A stretch of DNA of 61,096 bases from NCBI GenBank assembly GCA_023091735.1, contig JALKBU010000206.1:1-61096 (forward strand), in the 5' to 3' direction. Source of the stretch: Trichomonas tenax. Taxonomy: Eukaryota > Parabasalia > Trichomonadida > Trichomonadidae. The notes below the pieces were generated by a model. That model was not told where the DNA came from and did no database searches. It was given only the letters and a program-made list of their open reading frames with translations. A program made the translations under genes and the position numbers. This document shows positions 51,601-60,032 of the stretch, piece by piece. The stretch's first letter is position 1. Each line of letters starts with the position of its first letter.

Positions 51601-51903
51601 TTTAACTTCGTCGCTTGCTTCGAATTCTGGCAATGAAAAAGATTTTCCGTACAGAGTGGTGTCCTGCTGGACCTTAGTGAGGAAGTCCTCCTGCCTTCCC
51701 GGCAGAATCTTCTCCGCCGGAACGATTCTGACAGGATTTTGAAGCTGCATTCCAATTGCGCCAACAAGATCATTAAAGGAAAAGCCTCCGTTCCTGATGA
51801 TTTTGTCGGCCTCGGGGTCGACGAACGTAACCACGAGCGGAGAGTACCTGTTTTTCAAAAATTCCTTTGGCGAGAAATTTCTGAAAGGTTCTGCAGTCTC
51901 CAT
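48682..51903 (-). CDS. TRAPPC8/Trs85-like trafficking subunit
   Basis: A 1073-aa soluble protein. The N-terminal third (SFNDLVGAIG, VRIVPAEKI, ...FDFFDLPQTIVYAVAHGNPS) and the helical region after ~residue 260 (AVNKICEIVDKYIKRTISAR, LASLFLITGKYADAQKNYDL) follow TRAPPC8/Trs85, a subunit specific to TRAPPIII that directs Rab1 activation on Golgi and autophagy membranes. The C-terminal half is beta-rich with Ig-like segments (VSLSIEGLPEKVIAWQ-type, KVSVAPAAKIETR), as in TRAPPC8. No membrane span is present. The first in-frame ATG at 51903 follows an A-rich leader. The remaining uncertainty is confusion with other TRAPP solenoid subunits. Confidence 0.78.
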   Translation of the reverse strand: METAEPFRNFSPKEFLKNRYSPLVVTFVDPEADKIIRNGGFSFNDLVGAIGMQLQNPVRIVPAEKILPGRQEDFLTKVQQDTTLYGKSFSLPEFEASDEVKPEFSPDYGSLKGKLRFPSSESSSPPWYKRLVYNLCSSLRYSEFDFFDLPQTIVYAVAHGNPSLSAEELRKLLNFPEWMREFLTTIPIVKIVVYDTLVSSDTPKELTQGRGSFEDVIAFPFRTRTLKSTVTPDMVVARNMFRYDGHIINDPKFCQYITDADFANSRIAVNKICEIVDKYIKRTISARMFEFEEQNKFSNSVKNFFKSKNSAPERVTHVYQIPWKKIIYSQLASLFLITGKYADAQKNYDLFIKNLDNQPTLRVNAHFIIALTHLVLPMQGSQPFKRDIIDILSYIASTNNLRLILYIPMLAIEFHSAMGEEDLALTLCKKLLDNIRKLWQGASHNKILITALVYERFAGLTRNDHKSWNYTSFALSLYKQCGQHSHALRCAIWLMKVLPKDNWPLIYQNVWLDKTIALFNLGQGARSLSECKELLSLRKLQPWLHERTISQFFAPYNDPSMSKSVLNIRINPLVEVKSLRMIDSSTPEFFGLEKSEFTNVERDVDNWHSIRLDRSFTKSIEHWDAVVPTDSKKVIGLDQKVFFVITLYNRYKFTVHLDTSVLVPEYTGSATGDNIFEIDHVTNKDIKDFKCSDIKYGFTAHAEGDFKIAKFAKNYWGYVDTEIECGPLEFSVVKGFPQISLSIEGLPEKVIAWQCIRFNAVIENRGEHLIKSFSIAFDHPHSITYAGGTENIGECSVVTIHEELLPGNKYNIPLIFRATKLNDNTFHFVASIQNNKCGFAIAKVSVAPAAKIETRAFKRGNDNCGHAVAMTLTPALDGLRLYGFMSHSGHIVKTLPINKDPLKANVPETCVVFPADETEETVEPWRIEMMGNAPLAVLFTIGDGDNVLLSQKNISFTATKKPHRFVIDCKSHVEIQRGGLIKVIVRAERLEEDTMISPLPFAFVTRDKLGPTACRWVGVTKVTLCEANGYKAEFTAMAFKPGVYRIPGISFSGITSRESGVIQVHQDFRVSIE

Positions 51904-52838
51904 AAAAAAAATTTCAAGTTTTTCGCTGTTGTTAATGAGCGCATGTTTCTATGTTGCAAGGAGAACCACTGCTAACAGCATTCCAGGCATAATGCATTCA
52001 TTGGGGAATTTAGTCTCAGTTTCTTAGATTTTAGAATGATAATCTCGAAATAAAACTAACATTGTTTAAACATTCGTGTATATACATCAATTCACTTGAA
52101 TAGGCTATGCTGTTCGCTCGACATATAGAAACAGTCAGTTTTCCAACTAAATTAATAAAACGAAATTCAATATTTAACATTGATGCTTCAACATTTGATG
52201 TCCACACCAGGCGTTTCAACTTTACTTTCTTTAACTCCAAAAATCTAATTTTTACGGATTGAAAAATTAAATATTCTACAAATCCACTATATCAGATAGA
52301 ATTTGTTTAATTGCTCAAATTCGCATAATGCGTATGTTACATTTATTGCATTTTCAGCACAAGATCAGACAATTTTGCCAAATCACAAATAATTACCGAA
52401 ACAGTCATGCATGCGACGCAGTAAATAAGCTTTCACATGCTTCTATAGACCTTTTATGCTCCAAACACATTTGTATACAGTATAAATGATGATTTAGTGA
52501 AGTGCACGCTTAAAAATGCCATCACCCCATTGGATGATCATTCATTCATTGAAGATCAATCGCAGATAAGTTCTTTATCGAATCGATAATTCTTCAGAAG
52601 TTAATGCTATAATGAAAATATCCAGTTTTGCTATAGTTTGCACTTCCACTGTTTAATTTGGAAGAAAAATATTTCATTGATAAAGAATGGGAAGAATGTG
52701 TATTTATTCCTTTAGATTCACATATAATAGAAGCTTTAATCAGTGCAAGCAATCATGTCTAAATAATCAATGAATAGCAAATCTTGATTAAATTTTTCAA
52801 ATGAATGTTTATTTCATATAATTATTCCATACACATGT
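51904..52838. other. spacer without recognised gene
   Basis: Upstream region of the TRAPPC8 gene. Contains short ATTCATTCATTGAAGATCAAT-like words and no supported frame. Confidence 0.5.
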
Positions 52839-53005
52839 CACTGTAAATGTCGCCAAACACTTAATCAGCACTGGAATGGATCTCAACAAGAATAGATAAT
52901 GGTGCAGGCATCAACTTAACCCACTTTATAGTGCTGTTCAGGCTAAAAACACAGAGTTTGCCGTTCACTTCTCATCTCTTGCGGCATTTCTTGATATATC
53001 ATTCA
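52839..53005 (+). pseudogene. ankyrin-gene remnant
   Basis: The plus strand encodes VAKHLISTGMDLN and, after a stop, LNPLYSAVQAKNTEFAVHFS: a broken ankyrin unit of the same DUF3447-associated type as elsewhere in the window. Confidence 0.6.
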
Positions 53006-53220
53006 TCAACACCATGCACACAATTCTCATGAGATATTGAGCTATTGTTAACAGTTAATAAAAAATGGATTTTGACATCAGTACTGATCTTCATTTCAGG
53101 AAATGCTACATTAAATTCAGTTATTTCATAACATATACGATTCATCTGATATAATGTTTTGATTAATTTTATGTCATATGTTGGGAAACTATTTTCAGAA
53201 TACCAATAGATTAATTTATT

Positions 53221-53352
53221 TTATAATTGTTCAGGAGTTTCTCCTTGGTTATATCTAACTAAATCATATGCTGTATATAAATCATTTAGAAATTCTTGAG
53301 TAAATTCATAATTTTTTTTCTTTGTGCTATATTTTAAATTAATTTGAAACAT
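53221..53352 (-). pseudogene. small frame, probable Maverick gene fragment
   Basis: ATG 53352 opens a 43-codon frame (MFQINLKYSTKKKNYEFTQE...) to a TAA. The same phase stays open afterwards to ~53003, suggesting one nonsense change in a longer gene. The product is unknown. Confidence 0.4.
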
Positions 53353-53375
53353 TTTTATTTATTTTAAATAAAACC

Positions 53376-53483
53376 ATGGATTATTCCGATAGTGATAACG
53401 ATGATTATGTTAATGGCAAATGTAATTTGCAATACAACCAATCTGAAGATTATGATTGGTTGTCTAAAGAAATGGAAATATAA
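53376..53483 (+). CDS. 35-aa acidic small protein, Maverick-associated
   Basis: ATG 53376 to TAA 53483, Asp/Tyr/Ser-rich (MDYSDSDNDDYVNG...). It starts only 23 bp from the divergent frame at 53352. It could be a short intact gene or a fragment. No family recognised. Confidence 0.35.
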   Translation: MDYSDSDNDDYVNGKCNLQYNQSEDYDWLSKEMEI

Positions 53484-53486
53484 CTT

Positions 53487-53650
53487 ATGAATAGAACATA
53501 TAAAGAAAGTTTAGATAAAATACCTGGAAGTTATACCAATTAAACATTTCTGAAACTATTAATGAAATATGGAACAAATATAAATCTCTCAGAGAACTTG
53601 ATAAATTATATATCGACGCAAATAACCAACAATTATTAATTTTGCAATAA
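53487..53650 (+). pseudogene. frameshifted small gene
   Basis: ATG 53487 encodes ~18 residues (MNRTYKESLDKIPG...). A one-base shift near 53540 then continues into ISETINEIWNKYKSLRELDK and beyond to TAA 53650. It appears to be a single ~54-residue helical protein broken by an indel. Confidence 0.4.
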
Positions 53651-53767
53651 ATAACATTTTTTTTGTTTCTAACATTATTTTTAAAAATAACATTGGTAAA
53701 TAATACCTATAATTTATATTAATTATGATTTTTTTATTTTTATTAAAATGATTCCTCAAAATTGGAA

Positions 53768-53896
53768 CTATCGTAATTGAAAACTTCTAGTACCATCATT
53801 AATTTGTACCAAGGATTTTAGATTTTCAAAATATTGTGCTACGTTACCCTGTAAAGTGTTGTTGTTATTTAACCTTGTGTTAAATGCCGATTTCAT
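53768..53896 (-). CDS. 42-aa small protein, Maverick-associated
   Basis: ATG 53896 to TAG; begins MKSAFNTRLNNNNTLQG. Unrecognised; possibly 3'-truncated, because protein-like sequence continues past the stop for a few codons. Confidence 0.35.
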   Translation of the reverse strand: MKSAFNTRLNNNNTLQGNVAQYFENLKSLVQINDGTRSFQLR

Positions 53897-53998
53897 TTTA
53901 AATAAAAATTAAAAACATAAATAATGGTATTTCGCCAACATTTTTTTAAAAGTTGGACTCAAAAATATTATTTTTGCGCGTTTTATTTATAATTGTAA

Positions 53999-54268
53999 AT
54001 GGCTTGGGGATTTTGGAAAAAGCTGAAAGATGTTGCTAAGAAAATTGGCAGATGAATTAAATCTGGGTTTAAATGGGTAGCTGATAATGTTGTTAAACCT
54101 GTTGCAAGTTCTTTCGGTGCTCAATTCGGTGATAAACTTAAGGGAACATTACCAAAAGTTGGATTTGAATTTGGTGTGAATATTAATGGCGATAGAAAAC
54201 CTGTGATTAATACCGATGATATTGTTCGGGATGTTGGTTCATGGGTTACTTCTAAACTAAAACATTAA
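53999..54268 (+). pseudogene. putative Maverick minor-virion protein, one in-frame stop
   Basis: A 90-codon frame beginning MAWGFWKKLKDVAKKIGR and interrupted only by TGA at codon 19. It continues with a basic/amphipathic helix (FKWVADNVVKPVASSFGAQF) and a Gly-rich second half. A short, basic, membrane-active-looking N-terminal helix is a feature of Polinton/adenovirus-type minor capsid proteins, but the homology is inferred from character and neighbourhood, not demonstrated. Confidence 0.5.
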
Positions 54269-54300
54269 AATTATACAAAAATACATTTTTATTTTTATTA

Positions 54301-54363
54301 AATGGGATTAATAATTTTGCTATTTATTATAGTTGCATATTTCAAGAATAAATCAAGCGTGTA
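54301..54363 (+). CDS. 20-aa hydrophobic peptide
   Basis: ATG 54301 to TAA 54363, MGLIILLFIIVAYFKNKSSV: one complete membrane span with a basic tail. It is 32 bp after the preceding small gene and preceded by the same ATTTTTATTTTTATTAA leader that precedes other frames here, which supports a real Maverick gene. Function unknown. Confidence 0.4.
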
Positions 54364-54613
54364 ACACCAAATCACATTCGTTAAGTTTCAATATGATATT
54401 ATTTAAGATAGTTATAACTTTATTTTTCTTAGCACGTTTTAGTTCAGAAATATTTTCATGAGCACATCCAGTAATTTTCAAAGATTTTTATAAATCATAT
54501 ATAATTTATATTTAACATTTTCTTCATCATCTGCTTTAGGATTTCCACCAATGAAAATTTCATTAAATTGTTCCTGTGTTACATGAAAAATATCTTGTTC
54601 GGTGTATTCCATT
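54353..54613 (-). pseudogene. frameshifted Maverick-associated gene
   Basis: ATG 54613 encodes MEYTEQDIFHVTQEQFNEIF and onward for ~44 codons to TGA. A one-base shift near 54485 restores KITGCAHENISELKRAKKNK and beyond to a stop near 54353. It appears to be one ~85-residue protein with a single indel. Family unknown. Confidence 0.5.
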
Positions 54614-54720
54614 TTTTATTAGAGAATATGTATACTACTACTCATATGCTCCGAATTTGAGGTGTTAATAATTGTGAATTCATTTCCTAAATGTCAAAAA
54701 AATGTTTTATAAAAAATTGT

Positions 54721-54730
54721 TTACATGTCA
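54721..54730 (-). promoter_or_regulatory. TTTACATGTCA element
   Basis: Reverse complement of TGACATGTAAA, 17 nt before the Inr of the next gene; the core begins in the T run at 54720. Confidence 0.45.
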
Positions 54731-54746
54731 GAAATAAGTTTATTTG

Positions 54747-54752
54747 TCATTT
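54747..54752 (+). promoter_or_regulatory. initiator (Inr) TCATTT
   Basis: Matches TCAYTW; its A at 54749 is 9 nt before ATG 54758. The in-frame ATG at 54725 lies upstream of the Inr and is therefore probably not in the mRNA. Confidence 0.7.
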
Positions 54753-54757
54753 TTAAA

Positions 54758-55075
54758 ATGGATCCAAGTCTCGAAGCGGAACTCAGAAAGATGCAGGAGG
54801 AAATGGACGCGATGAACAAGAAAGCGACCAGTATCGAAAAGAAAGATGCAACGCCAGAGGTTCAACTCGTCGATGGACAAAGGTTATTCACGAAAAATCC
54901 AGAAGAAAAAGAAAAACAGACAGGAAGAGTTGTCACTTATAATTCTAGAATTGTAGATTATCCTCTCCCTCCAGAATGGCAAAAATCTGATCGTCCTGTC
55001 CCAACAACTCTTTCTGTTATCCAAATCGATGGAAAGGGCACAATTTGCACAGCAAGTGTCTCCAAGCGAGACTAA
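54758..55075 (+). CDS. small conserved-looking unknown protein, 105 aa
   Basis: Starting at 54758 the protein opens with a charged helix (MDPSLEAELRKMQEEMDAMN) likely to form a short coiled coil. A basic/acidic linker follows, and then a more structured end (RVVTYNSRIVDYPLPPEW, TTLSVIQIDGKGTICTASVS). No signal peptide or membrane span is present. The GC content and codon use are host-like and differ from the Maverick debris 100 bp upstream. I do not recognise the family. The Inr and the recurrent TTTACATGTCA element directly upstream indicate an expressed gene. Confidence 0.75.
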   Translation: MDPSLEAELRKMQEEMDAMNKKATSIEKKDATPEVQLVDGQRLFTKNPEEKEKQTGRVVTYNSRIVDYPLPPEWQKSDRPVPTTLSVIQIDGKGTICTASVSKRD

Positions 55076-55567
55076 TATATACTTGTTTTATACGATATTC
55101 AAATATTTACTAATTTTTAATAGAATTTACAGCATTTTAACTACGCATGAAATTGATCCCATTAAAATTTTTGTTTAATACAAGTATTATTTTTAGTATA
55201 CAAAGCAATTATTATTATTTTGCTAAATTTGTTTATAGCAAAGTGCTTAAAATTATATTAATTCTGTCCACTTGTGCATAATTGATCTCTGGTATTGTTG
55301 TTATAAAGAACAAAACAAACCTTCTTAAAATAAGGTTTAATAAAAAAATGTGATAACTGCTGAAATTTCTAGTAACTACATGAGTAAGCATTAAATATGT
55401 TGCTTTCAATTCAATTTCATATCCATTCAAAAATGTCAAATAATAAAATAACCACCAAAAATGTCAAATTATAAAATAACCATTGAAAAAAGTTTTTTAA
55501 GCTAAGATATTTAATTGAAATATGCTGAATAGTAATTATCATATTGTGCGAATCTTTGAAAGCCTAT
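55076..55567. other. AT-rich spacer
   Basis: Nothing gene-like was seen; a short direct repeat AAAAATGTCAAATTATAAAATAACCA(C/T) occurs twice at ~55428-55483. Confidence 0.5.
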
Positions 55568-55757
55568 ACCAAACTTTCATACTTAACATCGTCGTCGCTT
55601 TCGAGAGTAATAATATGATTTGGTGAGGCTGCATCTGGAGCCTTCTTTGGTAGTGGCCTTGGAGTGGACTTTGCTGGCTGGCTGACAAAATCATCATCTT
55701 CATTATTATTGTACGAAAATTTACGAATTTTTATGCTTATTTTATGAAGTTATCCCG
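55568..55757 (-). pseudogene. C-terminal gene fragment
   Basis: The minus-strand frame is open from ~55757 to TAG 55568 without an ATG and encodes an acidic, Pro-rich tail (DDDFVSQPAKSTPRPLPKKA, then SPNHIITLESDDDVKYESLV). The higher GC suggests a true coding remnant whose 5' part is gone. Family unknown. Confidence 0.45.
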
Positions 55758-55942
55758 AATGAAAAACGATATTTAATGCTTCTTTGGCAGGGCGCAGTAA
55801 TACCTTTGATATGCATTAATGTTTCCAGTGTTGAATGCTCATAAGACATTTACTTTCACATAAAATAACTTCAATTTTGATAATTTTTGAATTGCTTTGA
55901 TATTTAAATATTAACAAGAAATAATTTATATATATAATACAA

Positions 55943-57499
55943 CTAAGCATTCTTTGCGACTTTCATGATTGCTTTGATATCCTCTGAGGTTGTGAGCTCG
56001 CTGATACCTTTTCCTTCTATATCTGCGCCCGTCGGCTCTGCTCTGTTCAAAAGAAGCTCTTTCACGATTGTGATGTGGTTATGAAGACAGGCGTAGTGGA
56101 GAGGGAACCTCTTCATGTAATCAAGTTCGTTGACATTCAATCCACTCTCTATTAAGTACTTTACGACGCGCTTAGAACCTCCAATTGCTGCGTAGTGCAA
56201 AAGGGACATTCCAGACGAATCAATCTCTGTTATATCACCACCTTTTGCGACAAGAAGAGGAAGAATATTGAGTTTGCCGAAGCGAGCAGCTGCCTTCAAG
56301 TCTTCTTGAAGATGTCCACATCCAATCTTGTGAAGGAAGTCGACGATCTCAACGTGGCCGAATTTTGCAGCCAACGACGATGTAGCGAGTTTGTTCTGTG
56401 ATGGGTTTCTCGGTATGGCGCCAGCTTTAAGGAGTTCGAGAAGTGCCTCGCAGCTGTTGTATTTAGCTGCTTTGTTGAGCGCTTTGTCTAACACATCCTG
56501 TGGAGGATTGAGTGACAAGATCCACTTCAGCTGTGCCATTCTCCTGTATCTTGCTGCTGCACCAAGTGCATTGTTGAAATTGAAGCCTTCTTTCTGAATT
56601 GTAGCGATGATTGAATTATTGCCACCAATCACAGCGTAAATCGTAATTTGCGGCGTCAGTTTGCCTTCAATTGTGATTAAATAATGGAAGCACTTCTCGG
56701 CACCGTATAACGCAGCGAATTCTATGAGAGTTAGTTTCTTATCGGGCTTAAATTTGTGAGTTATGATATCAAATGCAGAATTATCGAGAACCATGTTTGG
56801 ATCAAAATCATCGACTGTGATATATTGCTTGAGCAATTCTACGTCATCCGTCTTGATTGTGAACTGTTTGCTCACGACTTCGTAGCCAGAATTGAACATT
56901 TCGCCAAGAAGCTTATATCTGTCCCTACGGAGCTCCGTTGGGTATCTTTCGATGCATTTGCGAATGCAGAAGTTCTCAACATTGAGTTTATAAAGAATTC
57001 GAACGTGAATCTTGTAATATTTTTGTTCTAATTGATCCAATTCTGGTGCAAACGCGAGGAAAACCTTCGCGTATAGCTCTTCTTCGCTTGGAGGGAACTT
57101 CATTACTGTTCCTAAAATTTGATTGATTGTATAAATGCTTTTAAGTGAACATTGTCTCAATATAAGTAAATTAGTTTCGATATCATTCGCGGAATTGAAG
57201 TCAATTAGCTCTGCGTAAAGCATCTGCTTGAATTTGTCCATGCAATTCTTTTCAGAGCAAGCACCGGCGAGTGACTGTATCATGTCGCAGATAATCTCAA
57301 GCTTTGGCTCCCTAATCATGAACAATGATATGAATTCGTTCGCGAGAATACGAACTTTGTCATCTCTTTTCGCGTAAGTGGATTGAAGGATCTGACGCTT
57401 CACCATCGCATAGTCATCGACAGATACATCAGTCAGGATGCGCTGGAGATTGATGATTCCTTGGAAAAGCTCTTCGTTTTCTGCAGAAACTTCAATCAT
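55943..57499 (-). CDS. DUF3447-type ankyrin-repeat protein
   Basis: An intact 518-aa protein of the large trichomonad ankyrin family. Residues 1-230 form the non-repeat helical N-terminus, and ~230-370 the DUF3447-like region (LIEFAALYGAEKCFHYLITI). Clear ankyrin units follow at ~370-510, ending SLLHYAAIGGSKRVVKYLIE, then FPLHYACLHNHITIVKELLL. No signal peptide or membrane span is present. Its members are assumed to be intracellular binding proteins; no partner can be read from sequence. ATG 57499 is the first in frame. TGACGTGTAAA, the recurrent upstream element, lies ~90 bp before it. At least four other copies in this window are decayed, so this is the only intact one. Confidence 0.88.
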   Translation of the reverse strand: MIEVSAENEELFQGIINLQRILTDVSVDDYAMVKRQILQSTYAKRDDKVRILANEFISLFMIREPKLEIICDMIQSLAGACSEKNCMDKFKQMLYAELIDFNSANDIETNLLILRQCSLKSIYTINQILGTVMKFPPSEEELYAKVFLAFAPELDQLEQKYYKIHVRILYKLNVENFCIRKCIERYPTELRRDRYKLLGEMFNSGYEVVSKQFTIKTDDVELLKQYITVDDFDPNMVLDNSAFDIITHKFKPDKKLTLIEFAALYGAEKCFHYLITIEGKLTPQITIYAVIGGNNSIIATIQKEGFNFNNALGAAARYRRMAQLKWILSLNPPQDVLDKALNKAAKYNSCEALLELLKAGAIPRNPSQNKLATSSLAAKFGHVEIVDFLHKIGCGHLQEDLKAAARFGKLNILPLLVAKGGDITEIDSSGMSLLHYAAIGGSKRVVKYLIESGLNVNELDYMKRFPLHYACLHNHITIVKELLLNRAEPTGADIEGKGISELTTSEDIKAIMKVAKNA

Positions 57500-57816
57500 T
57501 ATTTTTTGTGTCTGAAATAATCGCTAAAATTTTGACGATATAAAATCTGTCAACATTTTTGGCATTATATATTTACAAAATATTCTGACGTGTAAAATAT
57601 TTGTCGAGTTTTAATTATGTAGCGTAAAGTCACTTAAATAGCCATAAACTCATTCAAATGGCTGTATACCAAATTGGGAAAAAACTGTTTTGTCAACGAA
57701 AATTGACATGCAGTAGTTAGTATATAGTATTTCGCTAAATTATACCTAGCGGGATAGTTTACCAAAATGTTAAACTCTGGCATAAACAAGCTAATTTTTT
57801 AAAAAAAATGACTTTT
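57500..57816. other. AT-rich spacer with upstream element
   Basis: Contains TGACGTGTAAA at ~57588-57598. Otherwise nothing. Confidence 0.5.
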
Positions 57817-58478
57817 TTATGTCTTCAAAAAATAATTAAAAAATATAAAATTCCAAAAATAATCAATCTGATTGATGGTTAAGTGCTCCATGAAATAATG
57901 TAGTTCTGACCTTGAGTATGACGAATATTGCGAGAAATGCTCCAATAAAAGATTTAGAAGATGAGAAAATGCACTTAAGTTTGGTAATACTAGCTCAATA
58001 CTTGCATGTAACACATTATGATACAGGCACTGTATGTTTTCATTAAACTTTTGTGTATTCAAATTGCTAAAAATTTGAATTAAAATAGATAAATGCACTT
58101 CATTTGAGTATACATTTGCGAATTGTTGCTGGATAATTTCAATGAATGTATTAACATTAAAATAAAATGTATTTGAAAAAGCTAGGAATATTTGCAAACC
58201 TGCATCTTTCAATTCGTCTTTAGATGAACTAAATAATTCAATTGCAGGAGTTATGATATCTAACTCATGAAAATAGTCTGTATTCAAATCCGAAATCGAA
58301 ATTAGCTTGCATATAACCAATGAAATTGCATGCAACGTGCTTTGATATTGCAATCTTTTAATATAAGGTTTGGAAAACAAATTGCTGCAAAGCTCTTTCA
58401 GACCTAATTCCTGTAGATGTGCATTTTCAATTTTTGGAATTATTTCATTTAGGTAATTGAAATAATCAGTGTATTTAT
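57817..58478 (-). pseudogene. 5'-truncated helical (HEAT-like) repeat gene
   Basis: The frame is open from just after TGA ~58480 down to 57817 (~220 codons) with no ATG near its 5' end. The product is all-helical and Leu/Ile-rich (ELGLKELCSNLFSKPYIKRL, HAISLVICKLISI, ...), like part of a HEAT/ARM solenoid. The 5' end of the open frame coincides with the start of Maverick-type sequence, so it may have been truncated by that insertion or by a rearrangement. Confidence 0.5.
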
Positions 58479-58490
58479 TTCAAAGTATAT

Positions 58491-58545
58491 GAAATCCTAT
58501 ATGCATATAAAACCTATATGCATATGGAGGCCAGAAATGCATATA
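58491..58545. repeat. short direct repeats at a junction
   Basis: CCTATATGCATAT occurs twice (~58496 and ~58512), and a third, shorter ATGCATATAA follows at ~58537. They sit exactly between the truncated gene and the Maverick-type sequence. Confidence 0.6.
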
Positions 58546-58655
58546 AGTCACCTAGTTGCAAACCAAAAAATTATATGTACAAGTGTATAATGTCAAAAAT
58601 AATTTTTATCGTACAGGAATAGGAATGAGCTCATATATATATTAGTAAAAAGTGA

Positions 58656-59273
58656 AACATTATATATTCCATTGAAAAATTAGAGAATAAATTAAAAATA
58701 ATTGATGACATCAAGTTATATGTTAATTCTAAGTTTAATGATGAATACGAGAAATCAGAAATGAGAATATTAAATGACGAAGACATATCTGATAATGAAA
58801 AGGAGGAAATATTAAACTCCCTCGTGGAAATCGTAATTGCAAGAATTGAACTTGAATATTATAAAATAAATTATGTTTCCCGGGAAATGAAGGATTCAAT
58901 CGAAAAAGAAATTGAGGAATTAAGATGCAACATCGATATTTGCAATAATGACCTCGTCGAATGGAAAGAGAACTGTTTAGATAAGGCAAAAGAAGAAGAG
59001 AAGGAATTAATGATCAAATATTTGCAAGTTCCACATAATAATGAGGATGTTATCCGTCATTTGCAGGAATTCGTGAGTTCAAAGATTAATGTCATTTCCA
59101 CACATTCACTTATTTTCATATCTGGGTCGATTTCATCGTTGGGTCTTTTTCATCAAATTCAACTTCATCATTATTTTTATCTTCTTTCAGCGTTTGCAAT
59201 AACTGTTCATCCTAATGGTTTGATATTCCATTTACCCTTAAACTTTTTGTTTTCGAAAAATTCCTCAAAGTAA
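58656..59273 (+). pseudogene. coiled-coil frame, Maverick-associated
   Basis: Open from 58656 (no ATG until 58761) to 59273. Residues up to ~115 after ATG 58761 are strongly coiled-coil and acidic (EEILNSLVEIVIARIELEYY, SIEKEIEELRCNIDICNND). Beyond ~59090 the frame runs antisense over the next minus-strand gene and is probably not meaningful. It is likely a fragment of a longer gene; the original 3' end is lost. Confidence 0.45.
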
Positions 59274-59344
59274 ATATTCAACTGTTCTTTAACATTAAGT
59301 TTTTTCATTAAATTATTAACTGAAACGAAATCTAAATCGCCCAT
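59093..59344 (-). pseudogene. small Maverick-associated gene, frameshifted
   Basis: ATG 59344 encodes MGDLDFVSVNNLMKKLNVKE and on to ~45 residues, then a stop. Two phase changes recover EQLLQTLKEDKNNDEVEFDE and a last segment to ~59095. Highly charged; family unknown. Confidence 0.4.
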
Positions 59345-59387
59345 TATTTCTATAAAGATAAAAAATAAAATTATTTTAAAATTAAGT

Positions 59388-59627
59388 TGAATCTTTAGGC
59401 AAATCATCAATTATCATTTTTTCTAAATCTTCATAATATTTTTTATATTTTTCATAAACTTCAGGCGGAAGCGTATAAACCTTTTGAGTTTTTCCGTTAA
59501 TCCATTTAGCTTTTGATCCGCCCGTATATTGTTTAATGTTGCTTAAAAACGTACGAGATTAACATTCCTTAAATTTATCGACAAAATTTAAGAGTGCTTT
59601 ATCATCATATATTAAAACAATAGGTTT
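59388..59627 (-). pseudogene. small Maverick-associated gene with in-frame stop
   Basis: The minus-strand frame reads PIVLIYDDKALLNFVDKFKE, then a stop, then TFLSNIKQYTGGSKAKWING and VYTLPPEVYEKYKKYYEDLE, ending at 59388. There is no ATG at its 5' side, where the opposite-strand fragment begins abruptly near 59627. Family unknown. Confidence 0.45.
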
Positions 59628-59949
59628 TACAAAAGATGAACTATATAATGAACCATCTATTTGGGTTGGATTTGATGATAGCTTTTATGCTGTATCCTCA
59701 TATCAAATCTTAGCAAACGGTAGAGTTATTTATACACAAGATAACGCAATTAATGAAGGTTATATTATGAGTAATTGTGGAACAACAGATGCTATTAAGA
59801 AAACAGATGTATTTTCTAAAATAAGGCATACAGATGTTTGGAAACGTGTTAATACTGTTAGATCTGGTACAGTTTTTGATATGACTGAATTAGAAAGTGA
59901 TAATACATTTATATATGCATTTGTTTTCATCATTATATTTAGGTTTTGA
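59628..59949 (+). pseudogene. Maverick gene fragment, possibly capsid-related
   Basis: A plus-strand frame without an initiating ATG at its 5' border encodes IWVGFDDSFYAVSSYQILAN, then GRVIYTQDNAINEGYIMSN and further beta-rich sequence to 59949. The beta-strand character and position next to the packaging ATPase suggest a piece of a major-capsid-type gene. I cannot verify this without a structure-level search. Confidence 0.4.
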
Positions 59950-60032
59950 AAACACATGTTCATAATAGATATTATTCTTTGAACTATTAATATTGGGCGA
60001 TTGATACTTATTCATTATTTAATAATTATAAA

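Larger units (their letters stand above)
53005..54640. mobile_element. Maverick/Polinton remnant, left piece
   Basis: About 1.6 kb packed with short, AT-rich, mostly non-overlapping frames on both strands, each with one or no disablement, unlike host genes nearby. The content (a small basic amphipathic protein, a tiny hydrophobic protein and several short unknowns) fits the virion-protein module of a Polinton. It probably belongs with the better-recognised piece at 58656-60928. Terminal inverted repeats and target duplications could not be identified. Confidence 0.5.

Noticed and set aside
26290..52660. Shared CTATAGTTTGCACT word at ~26325 and ~52640
   Set aside because: Only ~14 bases match with weak flanking similarity; too short to call a repeat family.
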